From: Flavobacterium sp. GSB-24
Lineage (GTDB): Bacteria > Bacteroidota > Bacteroidia > Flavobacteriales > Flavobacteriaceae
Length of the DNA stretch: 64,000 nt
Assembly (NCBI RefSeq): GCF_027924665.1
Contig: NZ_AP027043.1
Location: 3,720,001 to 3,784,000, forward strand
Direction: 5' to 3'
Shown: positions 8,835 to 17,169 of the stretch, piece after piece
Position numbering within the stretch: the stretch's first letter is position 1
How the letters are laid out: each line of letters opens with the position of its first letter
The notes under the pieces: model-generated
What the model was told of the DNA's origin: nothing
The model's input: only the letters and a program-made list of their open reading frames with translations
The model's database searches: none
Position numbers and translations under genes: made by a program

Positions 8835-10100
8835 CTAACTTTGCTGTCTTTTTTCTGGTCGAATAATCATTCTAAGAGATTGATCTTTTGCGAAATAAGC
8901 AACCATCCAATTCCAGAATGTATTTAATCTGTTTCGGTAAGTAATCAAAGAAATCAAGTGAATAAACAGCCAGATAACCCAAGCAAAAAATCCTTTAAAA
9001 TGCCATTTTGGACTTGGTAAATCTACTACAGCTTTGTTTTTTCCAATGATTGCCATTGAACCTTTGTCTTTATACATAAATGGAGTCAAAGGTTTATTTT
9101 TAACCATAGCTTTAAAGTTTTTAGCTAGATTAAGTCCTTGTTGAATAGCAACTTGCGCAACCTGTGGGTGTCCGTCAGGGAAATTTTTATCTCCAGCAGT
9201 AATTGCTGTATCACCAATCGCATAGACATTTTCTAATCCGTTTACTTTATTGTATTGGTCAGTCGCCATACGTCTTCCGCGGCCATAACTTTCTTTCGGA
9301 ATTCCTTCGAAAATTTTAGCAGAAACTCCAGCGGCCCAGATTAAGTTTTTAGTTTTAATCGTTTCTCCACCTTCAAAAAATACAGTATCATCTACATAAT
9401 CAACAACTTTAGTGTTTAGTTTTACCACAACTCCTAATTTTGTCAACGCCTCTAAAGTATCTTTTTGAGATTCTTTACTCATTGGAGACAGTAAAGCATC
9501 TCCTCCATCAACTAAATAAACATTACTTGCAGATGTATCTAATTCTGGATATTCTTTTAAAAGTATATTTTTTCGCATTTCTGCAAACATTCCAGAAACC
9601 TCCACTCCTGTTGGTCCTCCTCCGGCAACTACAATGGTCAATAATTTGCGTCTTTTGCGCATATCTTTACAGATAGCAGCCTTTTCTAGGTTTTTAAGCA
9701 ATGCGTTACGCATTTCGATGGCATCATTTAATGTCTTCATCGGAATGGCATTTTTCATTACGTTTTCCATGCCAAAGTAGCTGGTTTCGGCTCCAGTTGC
9801 AAAAACCAAATGATCGTATGTCAATTCTCCATTGTTCAGCACGATTTTCTTTTCTGCTGGGACAACAGATAATAATTCACCTAAACGAAACTGCAGGTTT
9901 TTTTTACCTGCAAAAAACTTTCTAAAAGGATAACTGATGCTTGATGGCTCCAAAAAAGCCGTAGCAACTTGATATATAAGTGGTGGGAAAAAGTTATAAT
10001 TATTCTTGTCTACAAGTGTTACTTGTATTTGAGGATGGTCTACAAGTTCTTTTGCCAGATTGATTCCTGCAAATCCACCTCCAATAATGACTATTTTCAT
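8835..10100 (-). CDS. ndh: Type II NADH dehydrogenase
   Basis: 421-residue FAD flavoenzyme that oxidises NADH and reduces quinone at the inner face of the membrane without pumping protons. Seen: FAD-binding GGGFAG at residues 7-12, second dinucleotide-binding GGGPTGVEVSG at about 170-180 for NADH, the ENVYAIGD FAD motif in the C-terminal half, and the QVAQVAIQQG quinone-site region. The C-terminal part (about 370-410) is hydrophobic and aromatic (FFAWVIWLFIHLISL), the usual membrane anchor. An Fnr-like palindrome lies upstream. The gene is convergent with the MFS gene, with a terminator between them. Confidence 0.93.
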   Translation of the reverse strand: MKIVIIGGGFAGINLAKELVDHPQIQVTLVDKNNYNFFPPLIYQVATAFLEPSSISYPFRKFFAGKKNLQFRLGELLSVVPAEKKIVLNNGELTYDHLVFATGAETSYFGMENVMKNAIPMKTLNDAIEMRNALLKNLEKAAICKDMRKRRKLLTIVVAGGGPTGVEVSGMFAEMRKNILLKEYPELDTSASNVYLVDGGDALLSPMSKESQKDTLEALTKLGVVVKLNTKVVDYVDDTVFFEGGETIKTKNLIWAAGVSAKIFEGIPKESYGRGRRMATDQYNKVNGLENVYAIGDTAITAGDKNFPDGHPQVAQVAIQQGLNLAKNFKAMVKNKPLTPFMYKDKGSMAIIGKNKAVVDLPSPKWHFKGFFAWVIWLFIHLISLITYRNRLNTFWNWMVAYFAKDQSLRMIIRPEKRQQS

Positions 10101-10164
10101 ATATGTTGTTAATTTAAGTAGGATTATAAAATAATTCCTTATAAATGTACAACTTTAATATACA

Positions 10165-10178
10165 ATGACAAAAGTCAT
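10165..10178. promoter_or_regulatory. Fnr-like palindrome upstream of ndh
   Basis: ATGAC-AAAA-GTCAT, a perfect 5-4-5 palindrome of the form used by Fnr/Nnr-type regulators (TGACnnnnGTCA). It lies 64 bp upstream of the ndh start and just after the stop of the helicase gene. A site controlling a respiratory dehydrogenase would make sense, but no -7 element was found at a fixed distance. Confidence 0.35.
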
Positions 10179-10183
10179 AATTA

Positions 10184-11518
10184 TTACTTTTTGAATTTTT
10201 TAACAGGTTTTTCAACTATATCGATTTTGTTCTGCAAAATATAATTCGCCATCAATTTCTCTATTAGTTCTTCTTTTGTTAAATGATGAAAAACAGTTTT
10301 TACTTTTGTTTTTAGCTCAGTTGCAATCTCATGATTTGGTTTTGTTTTGAAGATTTGTTTTGCCCACAAAAACATATTGTTTTCTTCCAAACTTGCTGCA
10401 GATGGTTTTTTAAATTCTAAAAATTTAATGCCCAATTCTCTTTCAAAATCGGCAATTTCAGCAGTTTCTTCTTGCTGTAAAACTGTTAGAGAAAGTCCCT
10501 TTGCTCCTGCCCTTGCTGTTCTTCCACTTCTGTGAACATAATTTTCGTATGTATCAGGAAGATGGTAATTCACCACATAAGAGATTTCTTTTACGTCTAT
10601 TCCTCGAGCAGCCAAATCGGTAGCGACTAAAATATTGATATGTCCTTCACGAAATTGCTCCATAATCCTGTCACGGATTCCCTGGCTCAAACTTCCATGA
10701 AGTGCTCCAGATGAGAACTTATTTATAGCCAGATTTTTAGCCAGTTTATTAACTGCAGCTTTTGTTTTACAGAAAATAATACCACGTTCCCCATCTTTTG
10801 AATTCAAGAAATGCATTAAAACTTCCAGTTTTTCGATCGGATCAACAACAATATATTCGTGATCAATTCCTTCGTTTCCAACAGTTTCCATATTCGCACT
10901 TACTTGAACTACATTTTTGTTCAAATAATTCTGAATCAGTTGTTTGATTGTTCCAGGAAGCGTTGCCGAAAATAATAGTGTACGATGTTTTTTTGGTAAT
11001 TCAGCGACGATTTCGTCTAAACTTTCTTTCAGGATAGCAACCATTTCATCGGCTTCATCCAAAACTAAATATTCTGTCTGCTTTAGATCAATTGCTTTAC
11101 GCTGAATCAAATCGATAAGACGTCCTGGAGTTGCTACAACAATTTGTGCGCCTTCTTTAAGTCTTTCAATTTGTGGTTTTATCGGAGTTCCTCCGCAGAT
11201 TGAAGCAATAGATATATTAGGAATATATTTTGAAAATCCTTCTAAGTTTCTAAAAATCTGCTGTCCAAGTTCTCTAGTAGGAACTAAAATAACAGCTTGA
11301 ACTACAGTTGATTCTGAATTAACCAATTGTAATATTGGTAAACCAAAAGCAGCAGTTTTTCCTGTTCCAGTTTTTGCTAAACCCACAACGTCATGGATTT
11401 CAGACAATAAAAGCGGAATTGTTTTTTGTTGAATTTCAGTAGGTTCAACAATGTTTAATTCGCCTAAAGCTTTTAAAATTGGCGCTGAAAGTCCTAATGT
11501 TGAGAATTGTTTAGACAT
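10184..11518 (-). CDS. DEAD-box RNA helicase
   Basis: 444-residue ATP-dependent RNA helicase of the RhlE/CshA group. Motifs in order: Q motif (FSTLGLS...PTEIQ, 5-30), Walker A AKTGTGKT 48-55, PTRELGQQ 80-87, PGRLIDLI about 131-138, DEAD 154-157, SAT 184-186, and in the second RecA domain ARGIDV and HRSGRTARAG. A short basic tail ends with KKFKK. Probably acts in ribosome assembly or RNA decay, the common roles of this family. It lies 174 bp after another helicase gene on the same strand, with a hairpin structure between them. Confidence 0.93.
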   Translation of the reverse strand: MSKQFSTLGLSAPILKALGELNIVEPTEIQQKTIPLLLSEIHDVVGLAKTGTGKTAAFGLPILQLVNSESTVVQAVILVPTRELGQQIFRNLEGFSKYIPNISIASICGGTPIKPQIERLKEGAQIVVATPGRLIDLIQRKAIDLKQTEYLVLDEADEMVAILKESLDEIVAELPKKHRTLLFSATLPGTIKQLIQNYLNKNVVQVSANMETVGNEGIDHEYIVVDPIEKLEVLMHFLNSKDGERGIIFCKTKAAVNKLAKNLAINKFSSGALHGSLSQGIRDRIMEQFREGHINILVATDLAARGIDVKEISYVVNYHLPDTYENYVHRSGRTARAGAKGLSLTVLQQEETAEIADFERELGIKFLEFKKPSAASLEENNMFLWAKQIFKTKPNHEIATELKTKVKTVFHHLTKEELIEKLMANYILQNKIDIVEKPVKKFKK

Positions 11519-11526
11519 AGTTATTT

Positions 11527-11680
11527 AGTTTTTGTTTCAAGTTTCATGTTTCAAGTTACACAGAAACTTATTAAGTTGTAAAGGAGAAATCACATTTGCT
11601 CTGAAATGCTATTTCTCCTTTTGTAAATATATTAATGTTTTAGATTCCAACAACTTGAAACATGAAACCTGAAACTTTTC
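11527..11680. repeat. Nested inverted period-7 repeats around a hairpin
   Basis: Outer arms: GTTTCAAGTTTCATGTTTCA-type units at about 11534-11556, and the inverse AACTTGAAACATGAAACCTG at about 11650-11670. Inner hairpin: AAAGGAGAAAT (11580-11590) / ATTTCTCCTTT (11611-11621), which ends in T's and may be the terminator of the leftward gene ending at 11693. Same unit family as the tracts at 15520 and 21771. Confidence 0.65.
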
Positions 11681-11692
11681 AACTAAAATTTA

Positions 11693-13231
11693 TCAATCCG
11701 GTTCGTTCATGATTTTCTCACGATATTTTTTACCGATTAATAAAGTTAATCTTTGTTTGTAATCGTCTACAAGCCATTCACGGTAGTTTTTACTGCACTG
11801 GCTCAAACATTTAGAATAACGCTTAATACGATCTTCTATATCGTCATCAAGTTCTTTTGCTAATGATTTTGCTTCCTGTAATGTTTCTGTATTGTCTACA
11901 CACATTGCAGCATGCTGATCAAGCGATTTATCTAAAACTACTTTTGAACGAAGATTTTGTTTGATAATTAATTTATGTTCTTCATCAACATCAAAGGTAA
12001 CATCGGCAGTTTTACTAAATTTAGCTCGCAATTCTGGTGGCATGCTATATTTGAAAAACAACTCAATTTCATGGTCATCACGCAGATTCTCCAAATAAAA
12101 CTCTGGCGATTTAAATATGTGCTGCCAATTTACAGGATCACTCCATAAACCAAAACGTGCAGCATTATTACCTAAATCAATAACTGTAAATTCATCTTTT
12201 CCAGGTAATTTACGAGAACCACGGCCAATCATCTGAAAATAAAGCGTAAGAGATTTTGTTGCTCTGTTCAAAATAATAGTTTCTACAGTCGGCTCATCAA
12301 AACCAGTTGTCAAAATTCCAACAGAAGTCAAAATCGCATCTGGAGTCTTTTTAAACCATTGCAAAATGTCTTTACGTTCTTCAGAACTACTTGTATTATC
12401 AAGGTGTCTAATATCATAACCTGCTTCTCTAAATGTTTCATAAACATATAAAGAAGTATGAATACCGTTATTGAAAATCAATGTTTTCTTGCCTAAAGAA
12501 CGTTCTGTATACGCATGAAGCAGTTTTTCCTGCATCAAAGTATTCGTATACAAATCATCAGATGATTTTACTGTATAGTCACCATTGATACCTACTTTTA
12601 ATGACGTTAAACCAACATCATAACTATAAGTAGTTGCTCTAGCCAAAAATCCTTTGTCAATCAATGATCCAATTGTATCACCAACAATAAGTTCGTGGTA
12701 ACTTTGGTGCATTGGTAGTTTTATATTAGAACTCAAAGGCGTTGCTGTTACTCCAAGAATAAAAGCATTTTTAAATGAGTTTAATAATTTACGAAATGAA
12801 TTGTAATGTGCCTCATCAATAATAACCAAACCAATATTATCCAAATGAAGTTTTTCATCATTAATACGGTTTTTTAAAGTTTCAACCATAGCCACAAAAC
12901 ATGAAAAATCGTTTTGGTCTGGAAGTTCTTTTACCTTACTATTGATAATTTTGTTTGTAACACCAAAACCTGTCAACATCTTTGAAGTTTGTTTACAAAG
13001 TTCGATACGGTGCGTTAAAACAACCACTTTTTTATCATTATTAGATAAATAGCGGCGAACGATTTCAGAAAATATTACTGTTTTTCCTCCTCCTGTTGGA
13101 AGCTGGTACAGTAAATGGTGTCTTGGAGGAGCATTGTCTAAACGGTCAAAAATGGCATCAATATCACCTTTTTGATATGCATACAGTTCTTTTTTCTCTT
13201 CTCTTTCTATTTCTAAAGTGTTTTGAGACAT
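11693..13231 (-). CDS. Superfamily II DEAD/DEAH helicase, type III restriction-like
   Basis: 512 residues. Seen: QxxxxD-like opening AYQKGDIDAI, Walker A PTGGGKT at 45-51, Walker B IIDEAH near 137-142, motif III GVTATP near 163, and motif VI QMIGRGSRKLPG in the second RecA-like domain. The C-terminal 150 residues are charged and helical with two cysteine residues (CLSQCSKN). It resembles stand-alone Res-subunit/ERCC3-like helicases (also the SSL2 or RadD-like group). No methylase or nuclease gene lies nearby, so it is not part of a restriction system here. Nucleic-acid substrate unknown. Confidence 0.85.
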   Translation of the reverse strand: MSQNTLEIEREEKKELYAYQKGDIDAIFDRLDNAPPRHHLLYQLPTGGGKTVIFSEIVRRYLSNNDKKVVVLTHRIELCKQTSKMLTGFGVTNKIINSKVKELPDQNDFSCFVAMVETLKNRINDEKLHLDNIGLVIIDEAHYNSFRKLLNSFKNAFILGVTATPLSSNIKLPMHQSYHELIVGDTIGSLIDKGFLARATTYSYDVGLTSLKVGINGDYTVKSSDDLYTNTLMQEKLLHAYTERSLGKKTLIFNNGIHTSLYVYETFREAGYDIRHLDNTSSSEERKDILQWFKKTPDAILTSVGILTTGFDEPTVETIILNRATKSLTLYFQMIGRGSRKLPGKDEFTVIDLGNNAARFGLWSDPVNWQHIFKSPEFYLENLRDDHEIELFFKYSMPPELRAKFSKTADVTFDVDEEHKLIIKQNLRSKVVLDKSLDQHAAMCVDNTETLQEAKSLAKELDDDIEDRIKRYSKCLSQCSKNYREWLVDDYKQRLTLLIGKKYREKIMNEPD

Positions 13232-13340
13232 TGTTTATTTTTGGATTTTTGCAAAAATACACCGAAAAAACAGTTATTCATCTTATTTTAACCTAAAATA
13301 AATGTTTTTTTTAAACTAAGATTTTTTATGAGAGAGGCAT

Positions 13341-13874
13341 TTAGTAGTCGATTTTCTCCAAAATGGCTTCAAAATCGTACTTATTTTTCCATTTTTGGTC
13401 TAAAGTTTCTTGCTGAATTGCATTAATTCGCAATTTATATTCGTTAAAAATGCCATTTGAGACAATAAAATTAACGGCCTGCTCAAAAGAATTAAATATA
13501 CTTTTGTAAAATAATTCTTGTTTTATAAAATTTTGAGAAGAATAAGTCTGGGCAATTTCAATATTATACAACATTATATCTGCAATCACGAAAGCATCAA
13601 CTCCAAGCATAATAAAATGTTTGATAAGCTTTTGAGCGACAGATCTTCGCATTTTGGCTCTTGGGCGCCATTTTGCTCCTGGCTTTTTAATCGGAAAATA
13701 TTCGTGCGAAATTTTAACTTTGGCATCCTGAAGTAATTTGTCTTCTTTCGGATTAAAAACAAAGTCATAATATACTTTTACTGGACTGAATTTTTCATAC
13801 AATTCGATCAATTGTTCTTCGAGTTGTTCCTTATTTAATTCGGATAAATATTTTTTTAAATCGCGTTTGCTCAT
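13341..13874 (-). CDS. DUF6155 family protein
   Basis: 177 residues from the ATG at 13874. An upstream TTG at 13880 in the same frame would add only two residues and is not preferred. It is a mostly helical cytoplasmic protein with the conserved opening SKRDLKKYLSELNKEQLEEQ, the segment VYYDFVFNPKEDKLL, and a basic stretch with RPRAKMRRSVAQKLIKHF. This pattern matches the DUF6155 family as I know it. Function unknown; the basic patch suggests contact with nucleic acid, but this is a guess. Single gene, divergent from DUF3817. Confidence 0.8.
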   Translation of the reverse strand: MSKRDLKKYLSELNKEQLEEQLIELYEKFSPVKVYYDFVFNPKEDKLLQDAKVKISHEYFPIKKPGAKWRPRAKMRRSVAQKLIKHFIMLGVDAFVIADIMLYNIEIAQTYSSQNFIKQELFYKSIFNSFEQAVNFIVSNGIFNEYKLRINAIQQETLDQKWKNKYDFEAILEKIDY

Positions 13875-13978
13875 TATCAAAGTTTAAGAATACAAAAGTA
13901 AATTACTTTCTTGATACATAACTTAAAAACCAACCATAATACTTAATTTTGCTGCTATAATTTAAAAAAATAGTATCA

Positions 13979-14263
13979 ATGCTCAAGATTTTTAAAGTTA
14001 CAGCCATCCTAGAAGGAATTTCTTACTTAGTGTTATTCGCTAATATGCTTATTATCAAAACGAATAATCCTGAACTTTATCATACCTTATTACGTCCGTT
14101 AGGAATGACACATGGTGTTTTATTTATCGGATATATTATTTTGGCTTTTTTATTGAAAAAATCTCAAAATTGGGATTTAAAAACTTTTGGGATCATTTTA
14201 ATCGCTTCTCTTATTCCTTTTGGAACTTTCTATATTGAGAAAAAATACTTAGAAAATGCATAA
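13979..14263 (+). CDS. DUF3817 integral membrane protein
   Basis: 94 residues with three predicted membrane helices. The opening FKVTAILEGISYLVL and the central RPLGMTHGVLFI are the hallmark segments of DUF3817. Function unknown. It overlaps the following mechanosensitive-channel gene by 8 bp, so the two are translationally coupled, and it may be an accessory membrane protein of that channel. Confidence 0.85.
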   Translation: MLKIFKVTAILEGISYLVLFANMLIIKTNNPELYHTLLRPLGMTHGVLFIGYIILAFLLKKSQNWDLKTFGIILIASLIPFGTFYIEKKYLENA

Positions 14264-15512
14264 GCTTTTGGATAAAGTATTCAATTTTTTATATCCTGTT
14301 TTTAGAGATTGGGGAATGAGCCGCAACTTTGCGTCTTATATCAGTTTGATCTTTAACATAATTATTTTAATAGCATTAGCATACGTTATTTACTATGCTG
14401 CCAAATTTGTTTTAGTAACCCTGACAGCAGTTTTTGCACAGCGTACTAAAACAAAATTTGACGATTATTTAATCCAAAACAAAACCACAAGATATACTGC
14501 TTATTTAATTCCATTTTTCTTTATTTATAAAGCAGTTCCAATTATTTTGGATAAGTACGATTATTGGGAATTATTGTTCGGAAAAATAGTTGGTATTTAT
14601 ATTGTATTACTTGGATTATGGATCGTTAGAACTGTTTTTAATTCGTTACGCGATTATTTAAAACAAAAACCAGAATACAGCGATAAACCGATAGATAGTT
14701 TCGTTCAGGTAATTATGATTGTGCTTTGGATTTTTGGAGTGGCACTTATTATTTCAACTTTATTCGGAATCAAAAAAGGCGAACTTTTAACCATTCTAGG
14801 AACGCTTTCGGCAATTATTATCTTGATTTTTAGGGATACCATTCTTGGATTTGTTTCCAGTGTTCAGGTTGCAATCAACGATATGGTTCGTATCGGCGAC
14901 TGGATTACAATGGATAAATTTGGTGCTGATGGAGATGTTATTGAAATCAATTTGACGACAGTAAAAGTTCGAAACTTTGATAATACCATTACCACAATTC
15001 CGACTTATGCTTTAAGTTCAGATTCTTTTCAGAACTGGCGCGGCATGCAGAAATCAGAAGGAAGACGTATTAAAAGACATGTTCTAATAAAAAGCAGTAC
15101 GATTCGTTTTTTGAATACTGAAGATCTGGCTCAAATGCGAAAAATTCAGCTTATTACAGCTTATATTGACAGTAGACAAGCCGAGATTGAAAAATACAAC
15201 GATTTGAGAGGTGTTGACAAAACGCTTTCGCTAAATGGACGTAATATGACTAATTTAGGTTTGTTCCGAAAATACATCATGCAGTATTTGATGGATCATC
15301 CGGGATTGAATAAAAACATGCATATTATGTGCAGACAATTGCAGTCAACAGCCCACGGAGTTCCGTTAGAAATTTATGTGTTTTCAAGTGATAAACGCTG
15401 GGCAAACTACGAATATATTATGGCAGATATTTTCGACCACGTTATGGCTTCTGTAGGTTATTTTGATTTGGAAATATTTGAACTTCCTTCTCAGATTGGA
15501 AAATTAGAATAG
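14256..15512 (+). CDS. Mechanosensitive ion channel of the MscS superfamily, YbdG-like
   Basis: 418 residues. Five hydrophobic helices in the first 210 residues, then the MscS pore helix and beta domain: ILGTLSAIIILIFRDTILGF is the pore-lining/TM3 segment, and VRIGDWITMDKFGADGDVIEI is the conserved beta-domain core. The length and the extra C-terminal alpha/beta part fit E. coli YbdG (MscM), which opens under mild osmotic downshock. The upstream partner DUF3817 overlaps it. A period-7 repeat tract follows directly. Confidence 0.9.
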   Translation: MHKLLDKVFNFLYPVFRDWGMSRNFASYISLIFNIIILIALAYVIYYAAKFVLVTLTAVFAQRTKTKFDDYLIQNKTTRYTAYLIPFFFIYKAVPIILDKYDYWELLFGKIVGIYIVLLGLWIVRTVFNSLRDYLKQKPEYSDKPIDSFVQVIMIVLWIFGVALIISTLFGIKKGELLTILGTLSAIIILIFRDTILGFVSSVQVAINDMVRIGDWITMDKFGADGDVIEINLTTVKVRNFDNTITTIPTYALSSDSFQNWRGMQKSEGRRIKRHVLIKSSTIRFLNTEDLAQMRKIQLITAYIDSRQAEIEKYNDLRGVDKTLSLNGRNMTNLGLFRKYIMQYLMDHPGLNKNMHIMCRQLQSTAHGVPLEIYVFSSDKRWANYEYIMADIFDHVMASVGYFDLEIFELPSQIGKLE

Positions 15513-15519
15513 TTTTTTT

Positions 15520-15595
15520 GTTTCAAGTTTCAGGTTTCAAGTTCGCAAAGAACCTGAAACCTGAAACCTGAAACCTGAAACCTGAAACCTGAAAC
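15520..15595. repeat. Period-7 tandem repeat, six exact CCTGAAA copies with inverse copies
   Basis: GTTTCAA, GTTTCAG, GTTTCAA (15520-15540), then a short spacer, then CCTGAAA repeated six times exactly at 15553-15594. The two halves are inverse to each other and can pair as a stem. It lies between the convergent channel gene and lipoprotein gene, where a terminator would be expected. Confidence 0.85.
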
Positions 15596-15602
15596 AAATC
15601 CC

Positions 15603-16019
15603 CTACTCCTCTATTCTCTCAAAAATAAACTCTGAGTTATTGTACTCAATTGGAACTCCAGGTACAAAACAGGGAAGATTGAAGTAAGTTCCGATAACAC
15701 CTTTTCCTAAGTAAAGTTTGTTATCCTTCTTTAAAAGTGCCAGTGGAACTCTTTTCCAGCTTCCGCCAAAAGAAATATAATGATAATCGCCTCGAAGTGT
15801 ATCGCCTTTAAGATCACCTCTTACGTCACCAGAATCTTTTCCATATCCGTAACGCGAAATTTCATATCGTCCATAAAAACGTTTGTCGTTCATATGAATA
15901 TCTAAAACCGCAGTATCTTTATTGTTTACAGCACGATAAAGGGCATGATTATATTTATCTTTATCTTCTTTTGAATTGCAGGAAACTAGCAGTACGCTCA
16001 GAAATAGAAATAATCGCAT
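15603..16019 (-). CDS. Small lipoprotein of unknown function
   Basis: 138 residues. Lipobox LVSC ends the signal peptide, so Cys14 is the lipidated residue. The mature protein is polar with repeated Tyr/Gly (GRYEISRYGYGKDSGDVRGDLKGDTLRGDYHY), suggesting a beta-rich fold similar to small calycin- or META-like lipoproteins. No function recognised. It probably resides in the periplasm or outer membrane. It stands alone between a repeat tract and a divergent gene. Confidence 0.75.
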   Translation of the reverse strand: MRLFLFLSVLLVSCNSKEDKDKYNHALYRAVNNKDTAVLDIHMNDKRFYGRYEISRYGYGKDSGDVRGDLKGDTLRGDYHYISFGGSWKRVPLALLKKDNKLYLGKGVIGTYFNLPCFVPGVPIEYNNSEFIFERIEE

Positions 16020-16089
16020 ATTTTTATTTTATAAAAAACAAAAATAGGTTTTTACTGTGGGATTATTTATTTAACTTTAAAGAAAAAAC

Positions 16090-16497
16090 ATGGCAGATAG
16101 AGACACTTTTTTAAAAGAATTCAGAGGCGAAACTTTAGGAACTGTAAGTGCTCAATCTTCTCCAGATGAGATCTTTCAAAATCAAACCATTCGACCTATT
16201 TTAAAGCTTCAAAACGACCTTTTTGTAGCGGTTTTTATAAATTATGTGAATAAAAACAAACCAGATTTTTATTCGTATTCTGTTGAAAGGAAACTGCAGA
16301 CAATTGAAAATTCAATTCAAAAAGATATTAAATTCAGAAATTCTTTAAAAGGAATTGTAATGGCGCTTTTCACCATTCAAGAATACGATACTTATATTCA
16401 AAATTCTTCAAGTTTAAATAAAAGAATGATGAATTTGTTGATAGATCGTTTGAAAAATCAAGTGCAGCTGTTTGAAGTAGAATCGGATTCGAAGTAG
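16090..16497 (+). CDS. Conserved hypothetical protein upstream of a Crp/Fnr regulator
   Basis: 135 residues, soluble, mostly helical. Opening MADRDTFLKEFRGETLG and the segment NQTIRPILKLQNDLFVAVFINYVNKNKP are likely the conserved core. Homologues are sometimes labelled glyoxalase, but I see no beta-alpha-beta-beta-beta repeats or metal ligands to support that. The gene sits 19 bp before the Crp/Fnr gene and is probably cotranscribed. The -7-like element TAACTTTA lies just upstream at about 16072-16079. Confidence 0.6.
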   Translation: MADRDTFLKEFRGETLGTVSAQSSPDEIFQNQTIRPILKLQNDLFVAVFINYVNKNKPDFYSYSVERKLQTIENSIQKDIKFRNSLKGIVMALFTIQEYDTYIQNSSSLNKRMMNLLIDRLKNQVQLFEVESDSK

Positions 16498-16516
16498 AAT
16501 TTAAATTGAAAAATTA

Positions 16517-17092
16517 ATGTTCGACCAATTCCGAAATAAATTCCCTGTAACCGATGAAAAATGGATTGAATACACCAATTATTTCAATCGCATTGAAGTT
16601 GCTGCCAAAACAACTCTTTTAGAAGAAGGGGAAATTTCAAAAAAACTTTTTGTTATCGAAAAAGGCTGTATTCGTGTTTGGTTCAATCATAACGGAAAAG
16701 ATCTGACTTCGCAGTTCTTTTTCGAAAATCAAAGCGTTTCTTCTATTGAAAGTTTTATGAAAAAATTTCCGAGTCCGGTTTTTATAGAAACAATCGAACC
16801 TTCTGTTTTATGGTGGATTCATAAAGAAGATGTTGATACCATAATTGAAGAAATAAAGGAAATTCCAGAACTGCGAGACCGATTAATTAATATGCTTTTT
16901 CAGAGAACATTTGATTATATGAAACATTTTTTCTCATTTCTAAAAGATTCTCCTGCTCAGCGTTATCTTAGTTTAATTGAAGAAAAACCTCAAATAGTAC
17001 AAAGAGTGCCACAGCATTATATTGCTTCTTATTTGGGTGTGAGTACAGTTCATTTAAGCCGGATAAAAAGTAAACTGCTTCAAAATAAATAG
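16517..17092 (+). CDS. Crp/Fnr family transcription regulator 1
   Basis: 191 residues: cNMP-binding-like beta-roll domain at about 20-120 (EEGEISKKLFVIEKGCIRVWF, split over residues 35-56) and a C-terminal helix-turn-helix with IASYLGVSTVHLSRIKSK as the recognition region. There is no Fnr-type cysteine cluster, and the RxS-type cAMP contacts are not evident, so the ligand is unknown. It is followed 77 bp downstream by an oxidoreductase gene whose upstream region carries the palindrome GATAACA-AA-TGTTATC. The likely target is therefore the adjacent gene. Confidence 0.88.
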   Translation: MFDQFRNKFPVTDEKWIEYTNYFNRIEVAAKTTLLEEGEISKKLFVIEKGCIRVWFNHNGKDLTSQFFFENQSVSSIESFMKKFPSPVFIETIEPSVLWWIHKEDVDTIIEEIKEIPELRDRLINMLFQRTFDYMKHFFSFLKDSPAQRYLSLIEEKPQIVQRVPQHYIASYLGVSTVHLSRIKSKLLQNK

Positions 17093-17104
17093 CTCTTTTC
17101 ATTT

Positions 17105-17120
17105 GATAACAAATGTTATC
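17105..17120. promoter_or_regulatory. Palindromic operator, likely for Crp/Fnr regulator 1
   Basis: GATAACA-AA-TGTTATC, perfect 7-2-7 palindrome centred at 17112.5. It is exactly 33 bp upstream of the centre of the -7 element TAATTTTG (17142-17149), which itself lacks a -33 TTG. That is the arrangement of an activator-dependent class II promoter for the oxidoreductase gene at 17170. Confidence 0.6.
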
Positions 17121-17141
17121 GTCTTCCCGCAAATGGCTCTA

Positions 17142-17149
17142 TAATTTTG
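17142..17149 (+). promoter_or_regulatory. -7 element of the oxidoreductase gene
   Basis: TAATTTTG matches TAnnTTTG exactly. The predicted start is near 17153, about 17 nt before the ATG. No TTG lies at the -33 position; the palindrome at 17105-17120 takes its place. Confidence 0.55.
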
Positions 17150-17169
17150 CTTCATAAAATTTAATAATT

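Noticed and set aside
11693..13231. Part of a restriction-modification or defence system
   Set aside because: The helicase resembles Res subunits, but no methylase, specificity or nuclease gene is adjacent. Neighbours are housekeeping genes.
15553..15594. Exact direct repeats that could suggest a CRISPR array
   Set aside because: Units are 7 bp with no spacers, and no cas gene is present. It is a microsatellite-like tract.
16090..16497. Calling this protein a glyoxalase
   Set aside because: No VOC repeat or metal ligand is visible; a label of that kind would rest on annotation transfer only.
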